Source of the DNA: Schistocerca nitens
Lineage: Eukaryota > Arthropoda > Insecta > Orthoptera > Acrididae
DNA length: 64,000 nucleotides
Direction of reading: 5' to 3'
NCBI RefSeq assembly: GCF_023898315.1
Contig: NC_064614.1
Location: 74,288,501 to 74,352,500, forward strand
This document shows positions 1 through 11,849 of the stretch, one piece after another. The notes beneath the pieces are model-generated. The model was not told the origin of the DNA. It did not search any database and saw only the letters and a program-made list of their open reading frames with translations. Within the stretch, counting starts at the first letter, position 1. Each line of letters begins with the position of its first letter. A program made the translations under genes and the position numbers.

Positions 1-2015
1 CTTATACTAACCACTAAATAAATGTTAAATTAAGAATCAACAAAATAACACATTAATTAAAAGAAAAACAGAGACACAATCACTAACAATCTCTTATAGT
101 ATCAAGTACACTACAACATGCACACAAGCAATGAATGGTACACAACAATTAAAAGAATGAAGAAGTGGTAGGACATAATTAGAATAAAGTAAAGAAATCA
201 TGATATACAATAATTTTTGCCACCATCAGAAAATTTTTGCATTATACAAAATCAGAGTTTTTTTTTGTAAGTAACAAATATATGTAAAACAAAAATTGTA
301 AATATTTCTACGCATCAGAGGGACATCGCCACCAACACCAATCACCAGCTCCCTTAACACCAGATGCTTCGAGATAGCGACGGAGAGCGTACAGAAATGT
401 CGAGAAAAGCACTTAGGGCAATAACAACAACATGAAGACCAACACCACACTGGAAATGCAGGTTGCAACCAGGTTGGACTTCAGGAGGACAACACGCAGC
501 ACGGACATTTCATATGTCACGACACTGCTACACAACAGAAGAGCGTGGGGAGAATCATAATATGACGAGACGAAGATGAAGGTACAAAAAATTACTAAGA
601 TCTACAAACTCATCAAGTAACAGTTGGAAAGACAGTCAGATCCTACAAATCCTTTATCACTCCTACACTAAAATTCACATATTCCTAGCTCAAGAAGAAC
701 AGAAAAATGCTAGAAAGAAGAGAAGAACAGAAGATCGAAGATGAAGAAGGGCAGAAGACAGCAAGATACCTTTCTCTCCTATCCTACAAAGCAAATTGCT
801 ACAAACATCTTTCCATGAACTTTGAGGCATAGCAACTACTACAACCACGTCTCCAAAAATAAACCTTGAATCGTCAAACAAATACAAGCGAACGGCAAAC
901 GGAATATTAAGTAGTACCAACCAACATTATCTAGAAATAGATTCAGCAAAATGAACAGTATTCTCTCTACCACATCATCAAATCGCCATACCGAACCAGG
1001 TGTGAAGTACCAAGGCGTCACAGAACAATACTGGGTGACGATCGTCGGTAGTCAACTAGAATCATCGAACTGCCATACCGTCCCAGGTGTGACAGCAAAG
1101 GAGTACCAAGACATCACTGTTTATGCAGTAAGCCACAGTCATCATCATCAGTTAAAAGTACCACTCCATGATGACAATGTCAACAAGTAAGACCTGGCAT
1201 CACATGCTAGAGTGCTTCTCTCATGATTTGTGACACCCATACAAATGAGTCGATATAACACAAATGTAGGGTTAAGGAAATGATATATTTGTAAAAGTAT
1301 CTTTTTCCTTTCTTGTAAAAGTAATTATTTTTACTATGTATGTAAAGTCCACAATTTATAGAGACCTTAAACCTTTTGTAAAGAAACTTAGTATAGTTAT
1401 ATAATCTCACAAACTCATGGAAAGTCTATTTATTTCTTTTATATGTAAAATTAGAAAAGGATTTATGCAGGATTTTTCTTCTTTAAGTAACACTCAAAAA
1501 CACATTTTGGGGTAATAATATTAATACCGAGGACAGAATTAAGAGGAAACGCTTCTTATATCTTACAAAAAAAAAAAACCTATGACACATAAAGAAAAAA
1601 ATAATGCCTAAATAAATAAAACAAAGTAACACAAAAGGGCTTCTGCGAACATTTACCCAAAGCCTAACTGATGAAAAGAGATAACCACACCAAGACATAA
1701 TACACTGTACACTTACGAGTTTAGAAAAATTAATATTGTAAAAACAATTTTAGGAAATGAAAAAGAAAAACAGAGACACGTACTGGCAACGACAAAGAAT
1801 AACAACCCTTGTAAAGTCTTTTTTTGCCTCACAACAAAACATAAATTGTAGAATTACAAAAAAAAACAATCCCTGTAGAGAAATCATTAGAATAAATTGT
1901 TAAGAATGGCTGAGAAAAGTTTATTGGAAAATCTAAAAGAACAATTTTTGCCTGACTTTGCCAATGTTTTCCTCGTCATTGACAAACCCCAGACAAAATT
2001 TTGTCAGAAGGAGGT
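1..2015. other. AT-rich sequence, no gene recognised
   Basis: Only short open frames occur and none resembles a known family. The stretch is rich in A on the plus strand. A 17-19 base A/G-rich string ending in CAGAGACAC appears near 60-78 and again near 1758-1777. Runs containing aatttttgcc occur near 213 and 1945, so parts may be diverged repeats of one another. It ends in a purine-rich tract (gaaggaggtagg) near 2008-2019 that could be a polypurine tract before an LTR. This could be internal non-coding sequence of an LTR element, but nothing coding supports that. Confidence 0.35.
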
Positions 2016-3420
2016 AGGTATGTAGGACGTTGTGGACTCCTGACCTTCATTGCTTACATATTCCGCCATCACAATCATATTCCACACATCAAGACGCTTC
2101 ATTCGAACCCAAACTCGATAAGATAAAGTCAATGTTGTACGAATTCATGTAAACGATATGCTAATAACAAGTAAGCGCACCGTGCTTGAAATACTCGAGG
2201 CTGGTGTACACACATACATTCCAGACACGAAGGTCACAGGAGCTTTTAGTTCAGGAGAGAAACCGCACAACGGGACACGGGTCCTTTCAGAGGACGACCC
2301 AGCCTATGTCGGCCGGTGGCCGCCCGTGGAGCGGACAGTGGTCACCCGAAGGAAAGGAGGAACGACCCCATGTTCGGCTTAAAAGCAAATTCCATTACAT
2401 TGTGTGGGAGCAACCAGCCTACACATTCTTTACAAATAACACGCAGTTTCAGAGATTTTCACAGAGAGACAGCAAACGCCAAACGCCAATGCTTGAGGTT
2501 TCCAGATTGGTAGCCTTAAACGAAACGTCATTCTCCCGTTTTAGAAGAGCAATGCTGATTGGCAGACGATATTTCTGACGCCTTGAGCTGAAGGAGTAAT
2601 GGAAGAGACCGAAAGATATACCCCTTCACGTCTGGCGTGGAGAGGCGCTCTTCTGTGGTCGCTCGAGAGCGAATTGAAGCGTGACTCTCTATATTGAGTC
2701 CTTGCGATTAAGTGTTGTTCTGACTGGTGTACCACGCCAATAGTTAGACTAGGGGTGAATAGGAATCCTTGACTTCATCAAGGAGTAGGGAGAGTTTGAT
2801 TGGCGAAGGTCAATCCAGATAGAACGAGAGTTATCTTATTTGTCAGCAGCGAGCGGCGCAGACAGCAGTCATCGCAGCTTACGTTATTGTGTGCTACAGC
2901 TATTGCGAGCCCCATTTTTCCTCCACAACAGTACACTTCACTGTTTTTCACAGGCGACAGCCTCGACCGTACATAGCAACATTCTAAAGGATAATTATTC
3001 AAGTTGAGTAGGCGCGCCTCTCAGCCATTCTGTCAAGTCAACAACCATCTTAAACTTTGCATAGAAATTTCATTAGCGAATCCTACCCTTGAGAGGTAAC
3101 TTCACATTCCGAAAAGAACCTGGATATAACTTGTTCAATTCATAACTAAAAGTGCCATTGTGATTTCTCAGAATTTTTGCAAAGTAAATAATAACTTTCG
3201 TTAGTTTCATGTTTTTCTTATACTAACTAGCACTACTCCAGTACCCAAGTATCCCACTAGTTACGTAAGAAATTTTGTGAATTTTTGTGTAATTTCCTTA
3301 CAGCGGACGACTCCAGGAGATATTTATTGCTGAAGGTTTTTCAGACATTTCTCTTTAGAACGTTAGGAGCGTCTGTCTCACTTCTGTAGTAGTGTGGGGG
3401 TGGAAATTGCATCTTGCAGG
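2016..3420 (+). other. possible LTR or LTR-derived sequence
   Basis: This block is more GC-balanced than its flanks. It follows a purine-rich tract and begins near a TGTAGGACG string, as the 3' LTR of a plus-strand element might. Open frames at 2158-2382 and 2186-2578 overlap in different frames and match nothing I know. I recall similar sequence as dispersed repeats in grasshoppers, but cannot verify this. No second LTR, primer binding site or pol gene is visible in the window. Confidence 0.3.
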
Positions 3421-5286
3421 AGCCACAGGGTAAAGGGCACATCTCAGATTAATCCGTTGCGCAGAATAACAGAATCTCAGATCCACCCCACTCTCACAAT
3501 ATGTCTCTGTGATGATCTTTTACGATCGTGTCACTTATCCTCATGTTAGTTGATGTTTAGATAATGTAAAATGAAGCTTGTAACTGTGTCTGATTCACGT
3601 GATAGCTTCACTACATTTGACAGACATGTGCAAATTTCCCCCATTTTTATGCATCACAGATTTGTTCTCACACTCACGAGACAATTGTTTATATAATCTA
3701 ATATCTGTTTTTCGACGCTGCCATGCTTGACGTGTAAGTAATGTAACAACTCATATAATGCTACATTAATTTTAATTTTTACGAATTTCCAGCAAGCTGT
3801 AGTAATTACAGGGCAGCAACTTGCGTTAGTCATTACAACTGAAAAACAGCCAAAGTTGCAAATTACTCTTTCATTTACTTGATGACTAGTGAGATGTGCT
3901 ATTTGCGCCCAGTCATACGACAGGAAGAAGCAGGACCAGAATTGCCAAACATAAACAGCTTGTGTTGAACAATGTTTATTAACTTGCTCAATTTAAATGA
4001 ATAAAATCAATCACTTCAACAAGCGCAATAAATATTTTCTTAAATTCCTTTTTAAATCGGCATAACAAATCCATAAAACATTAAGAAAATTTCTCTTGAA
4101 GTAAATACTTAACACAATCAAGACTTGCCAAATTCTGAACCCGCAAGACTGTTCTGTACAATGACATTTCTTTTGCAATATAAATTCATACCAAGGTATA
4201 ACATTTAGGCATAAAATAATGCATACAAGCAACAATAAAGCAACTTTTAAAACTTGAACGCTCGGGAATGAAGACACCGGGCACACGAACTTCTGACTAA
4301 GGAATAATCCAGTTGATTCCAGTACGGTAGGCGTTAATTAAATAACAAACGCTTAGTGAAAAACAACACCTCGGCATCTAAACATTCCCTGAGAACATAC
4401 TCAAATGAAACCCTCATTTACAAGAATTAAACTTCACAATTAGCAGACAAGGTACAAATATGATAAAAATGGCTAATAAGTAAACACAGAATTAATAAGG
4501 TGGAGCCTCCGGCAATCTGATCGGGAACTACTTACAGAGTGACCCAGTTTTACGAGCTTAAATTCATATTTCGAGCGAGAGGTGCTCCCACCAAGGCGGC
4601 GGAGGATCGAGATACAAAGCTTAACGAACTCACATAGCCAGGAACAAAGAGAACAGTAATACTCAACTTAAGAACGAGATCAAGACAGAAGGCCAGGAAC
4701 ATGGAGACCGGTCTAACGAAACAGAGTTCCACTGGCAACGGACAAGTCGTCAAGCCCCTGTGCCACGTCTCACCGTACCGGACAAAATACACTGCGCTCT
4801 GCCCAACTCAAGCATAAATCAACTACAACAGAACACTTGCGATTGCACTTTCAAATTATATAAAGAAATAATATATAACATTGAAACAGGAAGCCTCGTA
4901 ATTTTTTTTAACTCTACCCTTAACAATTCATTTAAATAGTGCAGTACACGCGTAAATAAGTGTTCCCTTGAAACGTAATTAGTGACAGCTGAGTATTACC
5001 TTAAACTGTCAATAGCCCACTGGAACTACACTTTCACGGAATATTACCTTACTTATTAATAAGTCATTCTGTAACTTAATCCCCAAGGTTACCACAATTT
5101 TTTATATACCCTCACTCAGTAATGATGAGCTCACCGTGATTGCTTACGTCTAGTTGCAGATCCGTCATGAAGTGGTTGGAAACTAATGTGGAAAGCCCAA
5201 GCCCCGTTAACTTATCACGTGTGGCATAACTTTGACATATCAGAATTGTCACTGAAGACAACATTAGTTAACCATTAACAAACAAA
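3421..5286. other. no gene seen; AT-rich, possible minus-strand LTR remnant
   Basis: No open frame resembles a protein family. Read on the minus strand, 4880 to 3965 has an AT-rich TATA-like stretch near 4855-4880. It runs on to an AATAAA signal near 3976 and a following ...TTCAACA, the order seen in an LTR (promoter, body, polyadenylation signal, CA end). No partner LTR is present. Treat this as a weak suggestion. Confidence 0.25.
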
Positions 5287-6514
5287 TGTTGTTGTTGTGG
5301 TCTTCAGTCCGGAGACTGGTTTGATGTAGCTCTCCATGCTACTCTATCCTGAGCTAGTTTCTACATCTCCCAGTACCTACTGCAACCTACATCCTTCTGG
5401 ATCTGTTTAGTGTGTTTATCTCTTCGTCTCCCTCTACGACTTTTGCCCTCCGCGCTTCCCTCCAATACTAAATTGATGATTCATTGATGTCTCAGAATAT
5501 GTCCTACCAAACGATTCCTTCTACTATTCAAGTTGTGCCACAAATTTCTCTTCTCCCCAATTCTATCCAATACCTACCCATCTAATCTTCAGCATTCTTC
5601 TGTAGCACCACATTTCGGAAGCTTCTATTCTCTTCTTGTCCAAACTATTAATCGTCCACGTTTCACTTCCATACGTGGCTACACTCCATACAAATACTTT
5701 CAGAAACGACTTCCTGACACTTAAATCTATACTCGATGCTATCAAATTTCTCTTCTTCAGAAACGCTTTCCTTGCCATTGCCAGTCTACATATTATATCT
5801 TCTCTACTTCGATCACCATCAGTTACTTTGATCCCCAAATTGCAACACTCATTTACTACTTTAAGCATCTCATTTCCTAATCTAATACCTTCAGCATCAC
5901 TCGATTTAATTCGACTACATTCCATTATCCTCGTTTTGCTTTTGTTGATGTTCATCTTATATCCTCTTTTCAAGACACTGTCCATACCGTTCACCTGCTC
6001 TACCACGTCCTTTGCTGTCTCTGACAGAATTACAATGTCATCGGCGAACCTCAAAGTTTTTATTTCTTCCCCATGGATTTTAATACCTACTCCGAATTTT
6101 TCTTTTGTTTCCTTTACTGCTTGCTCAATATACAGATTGAATAACATCAGGGAGAGGCTACAACCCTGTCTCACTCCCTTCCCAACCACTGCTTGCCTTT
6201 CATTTCCTCGACTCTTATAACTGCCATCTGATTTCTGCACAAATTGTAAATGGCGTTTCGCTCCCTGTATTTTACCCCTGCCACCTTCAGAACTTGAAAG
6301 AGAGCATTCCAGTCAACATTGTCAAAAGCTTTCTCTAAGTCTACAAATGCTAGTAATGTAGGTTTGCATTTCCTTAATCTATCTTCCAAAATAGGTCGTA
6401 GGGTCAGTATTGCCTCACGTGTTCCAGCATTTCTACAGAATCCAAACTGATCTTCCCCGATGTCGACTTCTACGAGTTTTTCCATTCGTCTGTAAAGAAT
6501 TCGTTTTAGCATGA
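5287..6514 (-). mobile_element. RTE-like LINE fragment (subfamily with AAC tail), 5' truncated
   Basis: Reading the minus strand, the fragment starts inside the reverse transcriptase domain near 6514. It ends at a (CAACAA)n tail at 5287-5296, seen as ttgttgttg on the plus strand. The sequence just before the tail (a gaccacaac/ctgaagacc motif) matches four other copies in this window, near 14.7, 28.0, 41.3 and 62.5 kb. 5' truncation and a short tandem-repeat tail are typical of RTE-clade retrotransposition. The RTE name rests on motif style (GVRQGCSLSP, FADDIVIL, and a C-terminal block with ETWTI and RRMLKI), not on a tree. Confidence 0.85.
5300..6514 (-). pseudogene. RTE-like reverse transcriptase, C-terminal two thirds, frameshifted
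   Basis: The frame entering at 6514 carries motif A with FVDLEKAFDN (catalytic Asp present). It continues to about 6190, where a frameshift near the KGKQWLGRE region moves coding into a second frame. That frame, down to 5563, carries GVRQGCSL and FADDIVILS (motif C). It ends in another break; the usual C-terminal block continues in a third frame to about 5310. At least two frameshifts and the missing 5' half make this copy inert. The enzyme would copy its own RNA at a nicked chromosomal target. Confidence 0.85.
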
Positions 6515-6526
6515 TAATGATTATAG

Positions 6527-7177
6527 ATAAACAGGTTCCAGGTACTGTCTCTGGCTGAGCCAGCTGTAGCTGCCTGCCCTGTTCCAGAGGATGAATCTCA
6601 GCCTTCAAGGTCCTGGCAATCGAAGAGGGTGGGCTTATTGGTAGTTGGGAGCTCCAATGTTAGGCGCGTAATGGGGCCCCTTAGGGATACGGCGGCTAAG
6701 GAGGAGAAGAAATCCAATGTGCACTCCGTGTGCATTCCGGGTGGACTCATTCCTGATGTGAAAAGGGTCCTTCCGGATGCCATGAATAGCACAGGGCGCA
6801 GCCAGCTGCAGGTGGTGGCACATGTCGGCACTAATGACGTGTGTCGCTTTGGATCTGAGGAAATTCTCTCTGGACTCCAGCGGCTATCTGATTTGGTGAA
6901 GGCTGCCGGTCTTGCTTACGAGATGAAGGCAGAGCTCACCATCTGCAGCATCGTTGACAGAACCAACTGCGGACCTTTGGTGCAGAGCCGGGTGGAGGGT
7001 CCGAATCAGAGGCTCAGACGGTTTTGCGACCGTGTTGGCTGCAGATTCCTTGACTTGCGCCATAGGGTGGTGGGGTTTCGGGTTCCGCTGAATAGGTCAG
7101 GAGTTCACTTCAATCATCTGGCGGCTACACGGGTAGCGGAGGCTGTGTGGCGTGGACTGGGCGGTTTTTTAGGTTAG
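6527..7177 (+). pseudogene. LINE ORF1 with SGNH-type esterase domain, 5' truncated
   Basis: The frame is open from a stop at 6524 to 7177, with no ATG at a sensible start; the first likely initiator is a GTG at 6629, so the true N-terminus is missing. From 6629 the protein shows the SGNH order: GSSN near the start (block I), HVGTND (block III) and SGVHFNHLAATRVAEAV at the end (block V, with the His in place). Esterase-type ORF1 proteins are known in CR1- and L2-group LINEs and are thought to act on lipids or membranes during element trafficking. The block I Ser is GSSN rather than GDS. Confidence 0.7.
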
Positions 7178-9668
7178 AAGGCCTCGGGAAAGTACGGGGT
7201 GGGCTGCAATCTCAAAGGGTGCATGGCAAATACAAGACGTGCTTGGATCAAGGAACAGTCGGAATTGTAGTTGTAAATCGGTGTAGTTGTGCTGGGAAAG
7301 TCCCTGAGCTTCCAGCGCTAATAGAAAGCACAGAAGCTGAAATCGTTATAGGTACAGAAAGCTGGCTAAAGCCTGAAATAAGTTCTGCAGAAATTTTTAC
7401 GAAGTCTCAGACGGTGTTCAGGAAAGATAGATTAGGCAGAATTGGTGGTGGAGTGTTTGTGTCTGTCAGTAGTGGTTTATCTTGTAGTGGAGTCGAAGTA
7501 GATACTCCGTGCGAATTGGTATGGGTGGAGGTTATACTTAACAGCCGAACTAAGTTAATAACTGGCTCCTTCTACCGACCCCCAGACTCCGTTGATATAG
7601 TTGCTGAACAGTTCAGAGAAAATTTGAGTCTCATAACAAATAAATACTCCACTCATACGGTTTTAGTTGGTGGGGACTTCAACCTTCCCTCGATATGTTG
7701 GCAAAAACACTTGTTCAAAACCGGTGGTAGGCAGAAACCATCTTCCGAGATTGTCCTAAATGCTTTCTCCGAAAATTATTTCGAGCAGTTAGTCCACGAA
7801 CCCACGCGAATTGTAAATGGTTGCGAAAACACACTTGACCTCTTAGCCACAAACAATCCAGAGCTAATAGAGAACATCATGACTGATACAGGGATTAGTG
7901 ATCACAAGGTCGTTGTAGCCAGGCTCAATACCGTTTCTTCCAAACCCACCAGAAACAAACGCAAAATAATTTTATTTAAAAAAGTGGATAAAGTGTCACT
8001 AGAAGCCTTCCTAAGAGACAATCTCCATTCCTTCCGAACTGACAATGCAAATGTAGACGAGATGTGGCTCAAATTCAAAGATATAGTAGCAACAGCAATT
8101 GAGAGATTCATACCTCATAAATTGGTAAGAGATGTAACAGGTCCGAACGCTGTTGCAGAGGCAACGGAAAAAGCATGCGAAGAACGCGAAATCCCGAAGA
8201 TTGGCTAAAATTTACAGACGCGCGAAATTTGGCACGGACTTCAATGCGAGATGCCTTTAATAGGTTCCACAACGAAACATTGTCTCGAAATTTGGTAGAA
8301 AATCCGAAGAAATTGTGGTCGTATGTAAAGTACACGAGCGGCAAGACGCAGTCAATACCTTCGCTGCGCAGTGCCGATGGTACTGTTACCGACGACTGTG
8401 GCGCTAAAACGGAGTTATTGAACGCAGTTTTCAGAAATTCCTTCACCAGGGAAGACGAATGGAATATTCCAGAATTTGAAACACGAACAGCTGCTAGCGT
8501 GAGTTTCTTATAAGTAGATACGGCCAGTCTTCAGGTCCAGATTGTATACCGATTAGGTATTACGCTGATACAATAGCAATCATATACAACCGCTCCCTCA
8601 CCGATAGATCTGTACCTACAGATTAGAAAATTGCGTCGGTCGCACCAGTGTTAAAGAAGGGTAGTAGGAGTAGTCCATCGAACTACAGACCTATATCATT
8701 GACGTCGGTTTGCAGTAGGGTTTTGGAGCATATACTGTATTCAAACATTATGAATCACCTCGAAGGGAACGATCTATCGATACGTAATCAGCACGGTTTC
8801 AGAAAACATCGTTCTTGTGCAACGCAGATAGCTCTTTATTCGCACGAAGTAATGGCCGCTATCGTCAGGGGATCTCAAGTTGATTCCGTATTTCTAGATT
8901 TCCGGAAAGCTTTTGACACCGTTCCTCATAAGCGACTTCTAATCAAGCTGCGCCTATGGGGTATCGTCTCAGTTGTGCGACTGGATTCGTGATTTCCTGT
9001 CAGGAAGGACGCAGTTCGTAGTAACAGACGGCAAATCATCGAGTAAAACCGAAGTGATATCAGGTGTCCCCCAGGGAAGCGTCCTGGGACCTCTGCTGTT
9101 CCTGATCTATATAAAAGACCTGGGTGACAATCTGAGCAGTTCTCTTAGGTTGTTCGCAGATGATGATGTAATTTACCGTCTAGTAAGGTCATCCGAAGAC
9201 CAGTATCAGTTGCAAAGCGATTTAGAAAAGATTGCTGTATGGTGTGGCAGGTGGCAGTTGACGCTAAATAACGAAAAGTGTGAGGTGATCCACTTGAGTT
9301 CCAAACGAAATCCTTTGGAATTCGATTACTCGATAAATAGTACAATTCTCAAGGCTGTCAATTCAACTAGGTACCTGGGTGTTAAAATTACGAACAATTT
9401 CAGTTGGAAAGACCACATAGATAATATTGTGGGGAAGGCGAGCCAAAGGTTGCGTTTCATTGGCAGGACACTTAGAAAATGCAACAAGTCCACTAAAGAG
9501 ACAGCTTACACTAGACTCGTTCGTCCTCTGTTAGAATATTGCTGCTCGGTGTGGGATCCTTACCAGGTGGGATTGACGGAGGACATCGAAAGGGTACAAA
9601 AAAGTTCAACTCGTTTTGTATTCTCACGAATACGAAAATATTTTGTTGAGCCCAACCTACATAGGTAG
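7147..9668 (+). pseudogene. LINE ORF2: APE-type endonuclease plus reverse transcriptase, broken
   Basis: ORF2 overlaps ORF1 by about 30 bases. The endonuclease (7240-7960) has GTESWL, SFYRPP, GGDFNLP and GISDHKV, the standard catalytic series. The frame then shifts near 8175-8208, again between 8513 and 8648 (stop codons), and again near 8980. The RT pieces retain NYRPISLTSV, DFRKAFDTVPH (motif A), GVPQGSVLGPLLF (motif B) and LRLFADD (motif C). All catalytic residues are still readable, so decay is by frameshift and stop rather than by loss of domains. A full-length relative would encode about 900-1000 residues. Confidence 0.85.
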
Positions 9669-9850
9669 GAATGATCATCAAAATAAAATAAGAAAAATCA
9701 GAGCTCAAACAGAAAGGTTTAGGTGTTCGTTTTTCCCGCGCGCTGTTCGGGAGTGGAATGGTAGAGAGATAGTATGATTGTGGTTCGATGAACCCTCTGC
9801 CAAGCACTTAAATGTGAATTACAGAGTGATCATGTAGCTGTAGATGTAGA

Positions 9851-10849
9851 TAGGATAAGCACACAATTGTACCTGTTTAAATCGAACACACACCATGTGC
9901 CCAGGCGGAGGGCTAATGCCAGGCGACGCTCAGTCAAGCTCTTCTTCTCGACACACACTGTGTTTCGAGAAAGGCCAAAACACCATGCCTCGTGGGGGAA
10001 CCCAAACCTTTCCGCCGTCTGTGGCCGCAGCACTCCAATAATACTAAGCGCAATGCACATGTGCACTTAGTAATAAGAGCCTATCTCCCGACCGTGCTGT
10101 AACCGCAACCGACAGACCACACAGTGAGACCTGCTTCCTCGACGCTGCAGACCGACCCGCGGCCGGCCAAAGCGAAATCAATGGCGAAGATGACACTACA
10201 AGAAAGGGGTGGTGGCGCCAGCCACGCGACGTATCAACTAGTTTCGCTTCGGGACCAATTTCCAGATCATCCTCATAGTCACAACGATATTTCACAAACT
10301 TTAAGACCATGTCAAGGTAAAGGGCATATACGTACAACGAAGTGGAAATGAATAGTTCAGCTACTCAAGTGCAACACTAGAAAACGGCCTAAGCCCGAAA
10401 TCCCCATTACGTACTATCAAATGGCGGAAACACTGCCTACAATAAATTTTTCGATATTTCGCACAATGCAATGTGTTCAGGTCCCAGGGCAGCACACAAT
10501 TTTAACGTGTCAGGAAGTTTGAAAGAAATACAATCTTGGGTGGTAACTTCATACCTTTTGTTGCACTGGAGCTCAAGGCTATTCAGGTACCTAAACACAG
10601 AACTGTCTATGAGATCATGTGTTTAAATGTACCTGAATGAACTAGTAATCAGTGTGAACAAAGCGATACAGCTTCAGAAATCCCACACTCCATTAGATTT
10701 TCACGAAGAAACTGGAAGCATGAGAATTGAAGTGCAAAAGTTTTCTCAAACAAAATGCCGATTTGTAAATTAGTTTGGATTAATTATTAATTCCATAAAC
10801 CCACAAAAGAGGGGATCCTACTGGGCGTGGAACATATCAAACAAACATA
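9851..10849. other. no gene recognised
   Basis: The block 9860-10340 is GC-richer and has overlapping short open frames on both strands (for example 10044-10337 minus and 10124-10351 plus) with no family resemblance. From 10340 the sequence becomes AT-rich. No repeat edge or tRNA-like box was found. Confidence 0.3.
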
Positions 10850-10867
10850 TTACAAAAATTCAATTAG

Positions 10868-11222
10868 AAAAACTTAAGTTTCATTTATTTTAATGATTCT
10901 CAGTCGATAAACAGTGTAATTATATACATGAATTAAAATTAAACATCGAATATTTACAGGTTTAATACTTACATCAGCTTTCATTAAATCCTTCATTCAC
11001 ATGATAGCTAGTTACTTGGCTATTGCAACCAAGTATTGTCAAAAATAAAACTAAGTTATTCATTTCAATGATCCTCACCTAAGAACAGTCAAATTAAGTA
11101 CAAGATTTAAAATTAAACTTCCACTATTTACAGACTTAAGATCTACATCTGCTTTCCATACATCCATCATTCACACAGTAGGTGTTACAACCAAGTTACA
11201 ACTAAGTATTGTCAAAAAATAA
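10868..11222. repeat. two diverged tandem copies of a unit of about 177 bp
   Basis: Copy 1 runs about 10870-11049 and copy 2 about 11050-11222. Both contain cattt/atga tcctcac-like starts, a central aaaattaaac, then catctgctttc or catcagctttc, and end with aagtattgtcaaaaa(a)taaa. By eye they differ at about a quarter of positions. A partial third start may follow at 11223. They sit just downstream of the family III LINE coding region, so they could be its duplicated 3' UTR. Confidence 0.6.
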
Positions 11223-11239
11223 AGTTTAATAAATTTTTA

Positions 11240-11818
11240 TTGATATGGTCTATTGCACTTGTTGAGAAATTCATGGATGGAATAGAAGTAGCTGACCAGC
11301 AAACATTCTTTTAAATTATGCTTAAATTGTGCCATGTCTGAAACTAAACTCTTAATGGTTGCTGGTCACTTATTGAAAATATATGTTGCTGAATACTGTA
11401 CTCCTTTCTGTGCAAGAGTAAGTGATTTTAAATCTTTATGTATATTGTTCTTATTCTGAGTATAGCTACTGTGTGCTAAGCAGTTAGTTGGAGAAAGAGA
11501 TGTATTATTTACAACAAACTTCATTAAGGAATAAATATACTGAGAAGCTGTGATTAGTATGCCCAATTCTTTGAATAGGTTTCGACATGATGTTCTTGGA
11601 TTTACGCTACATATTACTCTTATTATACGCTTCTGTACTTTAAAATTTTTTCTCGGTTTGTGAAGTTACCCCAAAATATGATACCATAATGGAGTGAAAA
11701 TAAGCAAAATATGCCAATTTTTTTATATTTATGCCTCCTATGTCTGACATCATTCGCATTGCAAAAACAGATTTGTTTCAGCGCTTTTGCAGTTCGTTAC
11801 TATGTCGCTCCCAACTGA
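11240..11818 (-). pseudogene. family III LINE reverse transcriptase, C-terminal end
   Basis: The minus frame 11566-11366 reads like the C-terminal tail of Jockey/CR1-type polyproteins: an ILI-SQYIY segment, then HSSYTQNKNNIH (compare the common HSYNTRNK motif), then GVQYSATYIFNK. It continues less openly to 11818, where the second LINE was inserted. It rejoins the RT fragments upstream of 13460. Confidence 0.6.
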
Positions 11819-11849
11819 ATTTATTCATCATCATCATCATTTAAGACTG

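Larger units (their letters stand above)
6520..9850 (+). mobile_element. CR1/L2-like LINE (family I), nearly complete but decayed
   Basis: This plus-strand unit contains the end of ORF1, an endonuclease, a reverse transcriptase and a 3' tail of TGTAGATG-type repeats at 9834-9850. The 5' edge abuts the RTE fragment without a clear target duplication, and the open frame runs through the junction, so it is probably 5' truncated. The same 3' UTR sequence (ccctctgccaagcactta) recurs near 29.94 kb and, inverted, near 30.64 kb, defining a family with three copies here. Several frameshifts and stops in the RT region show it is inactive. Confidence 0.85.
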
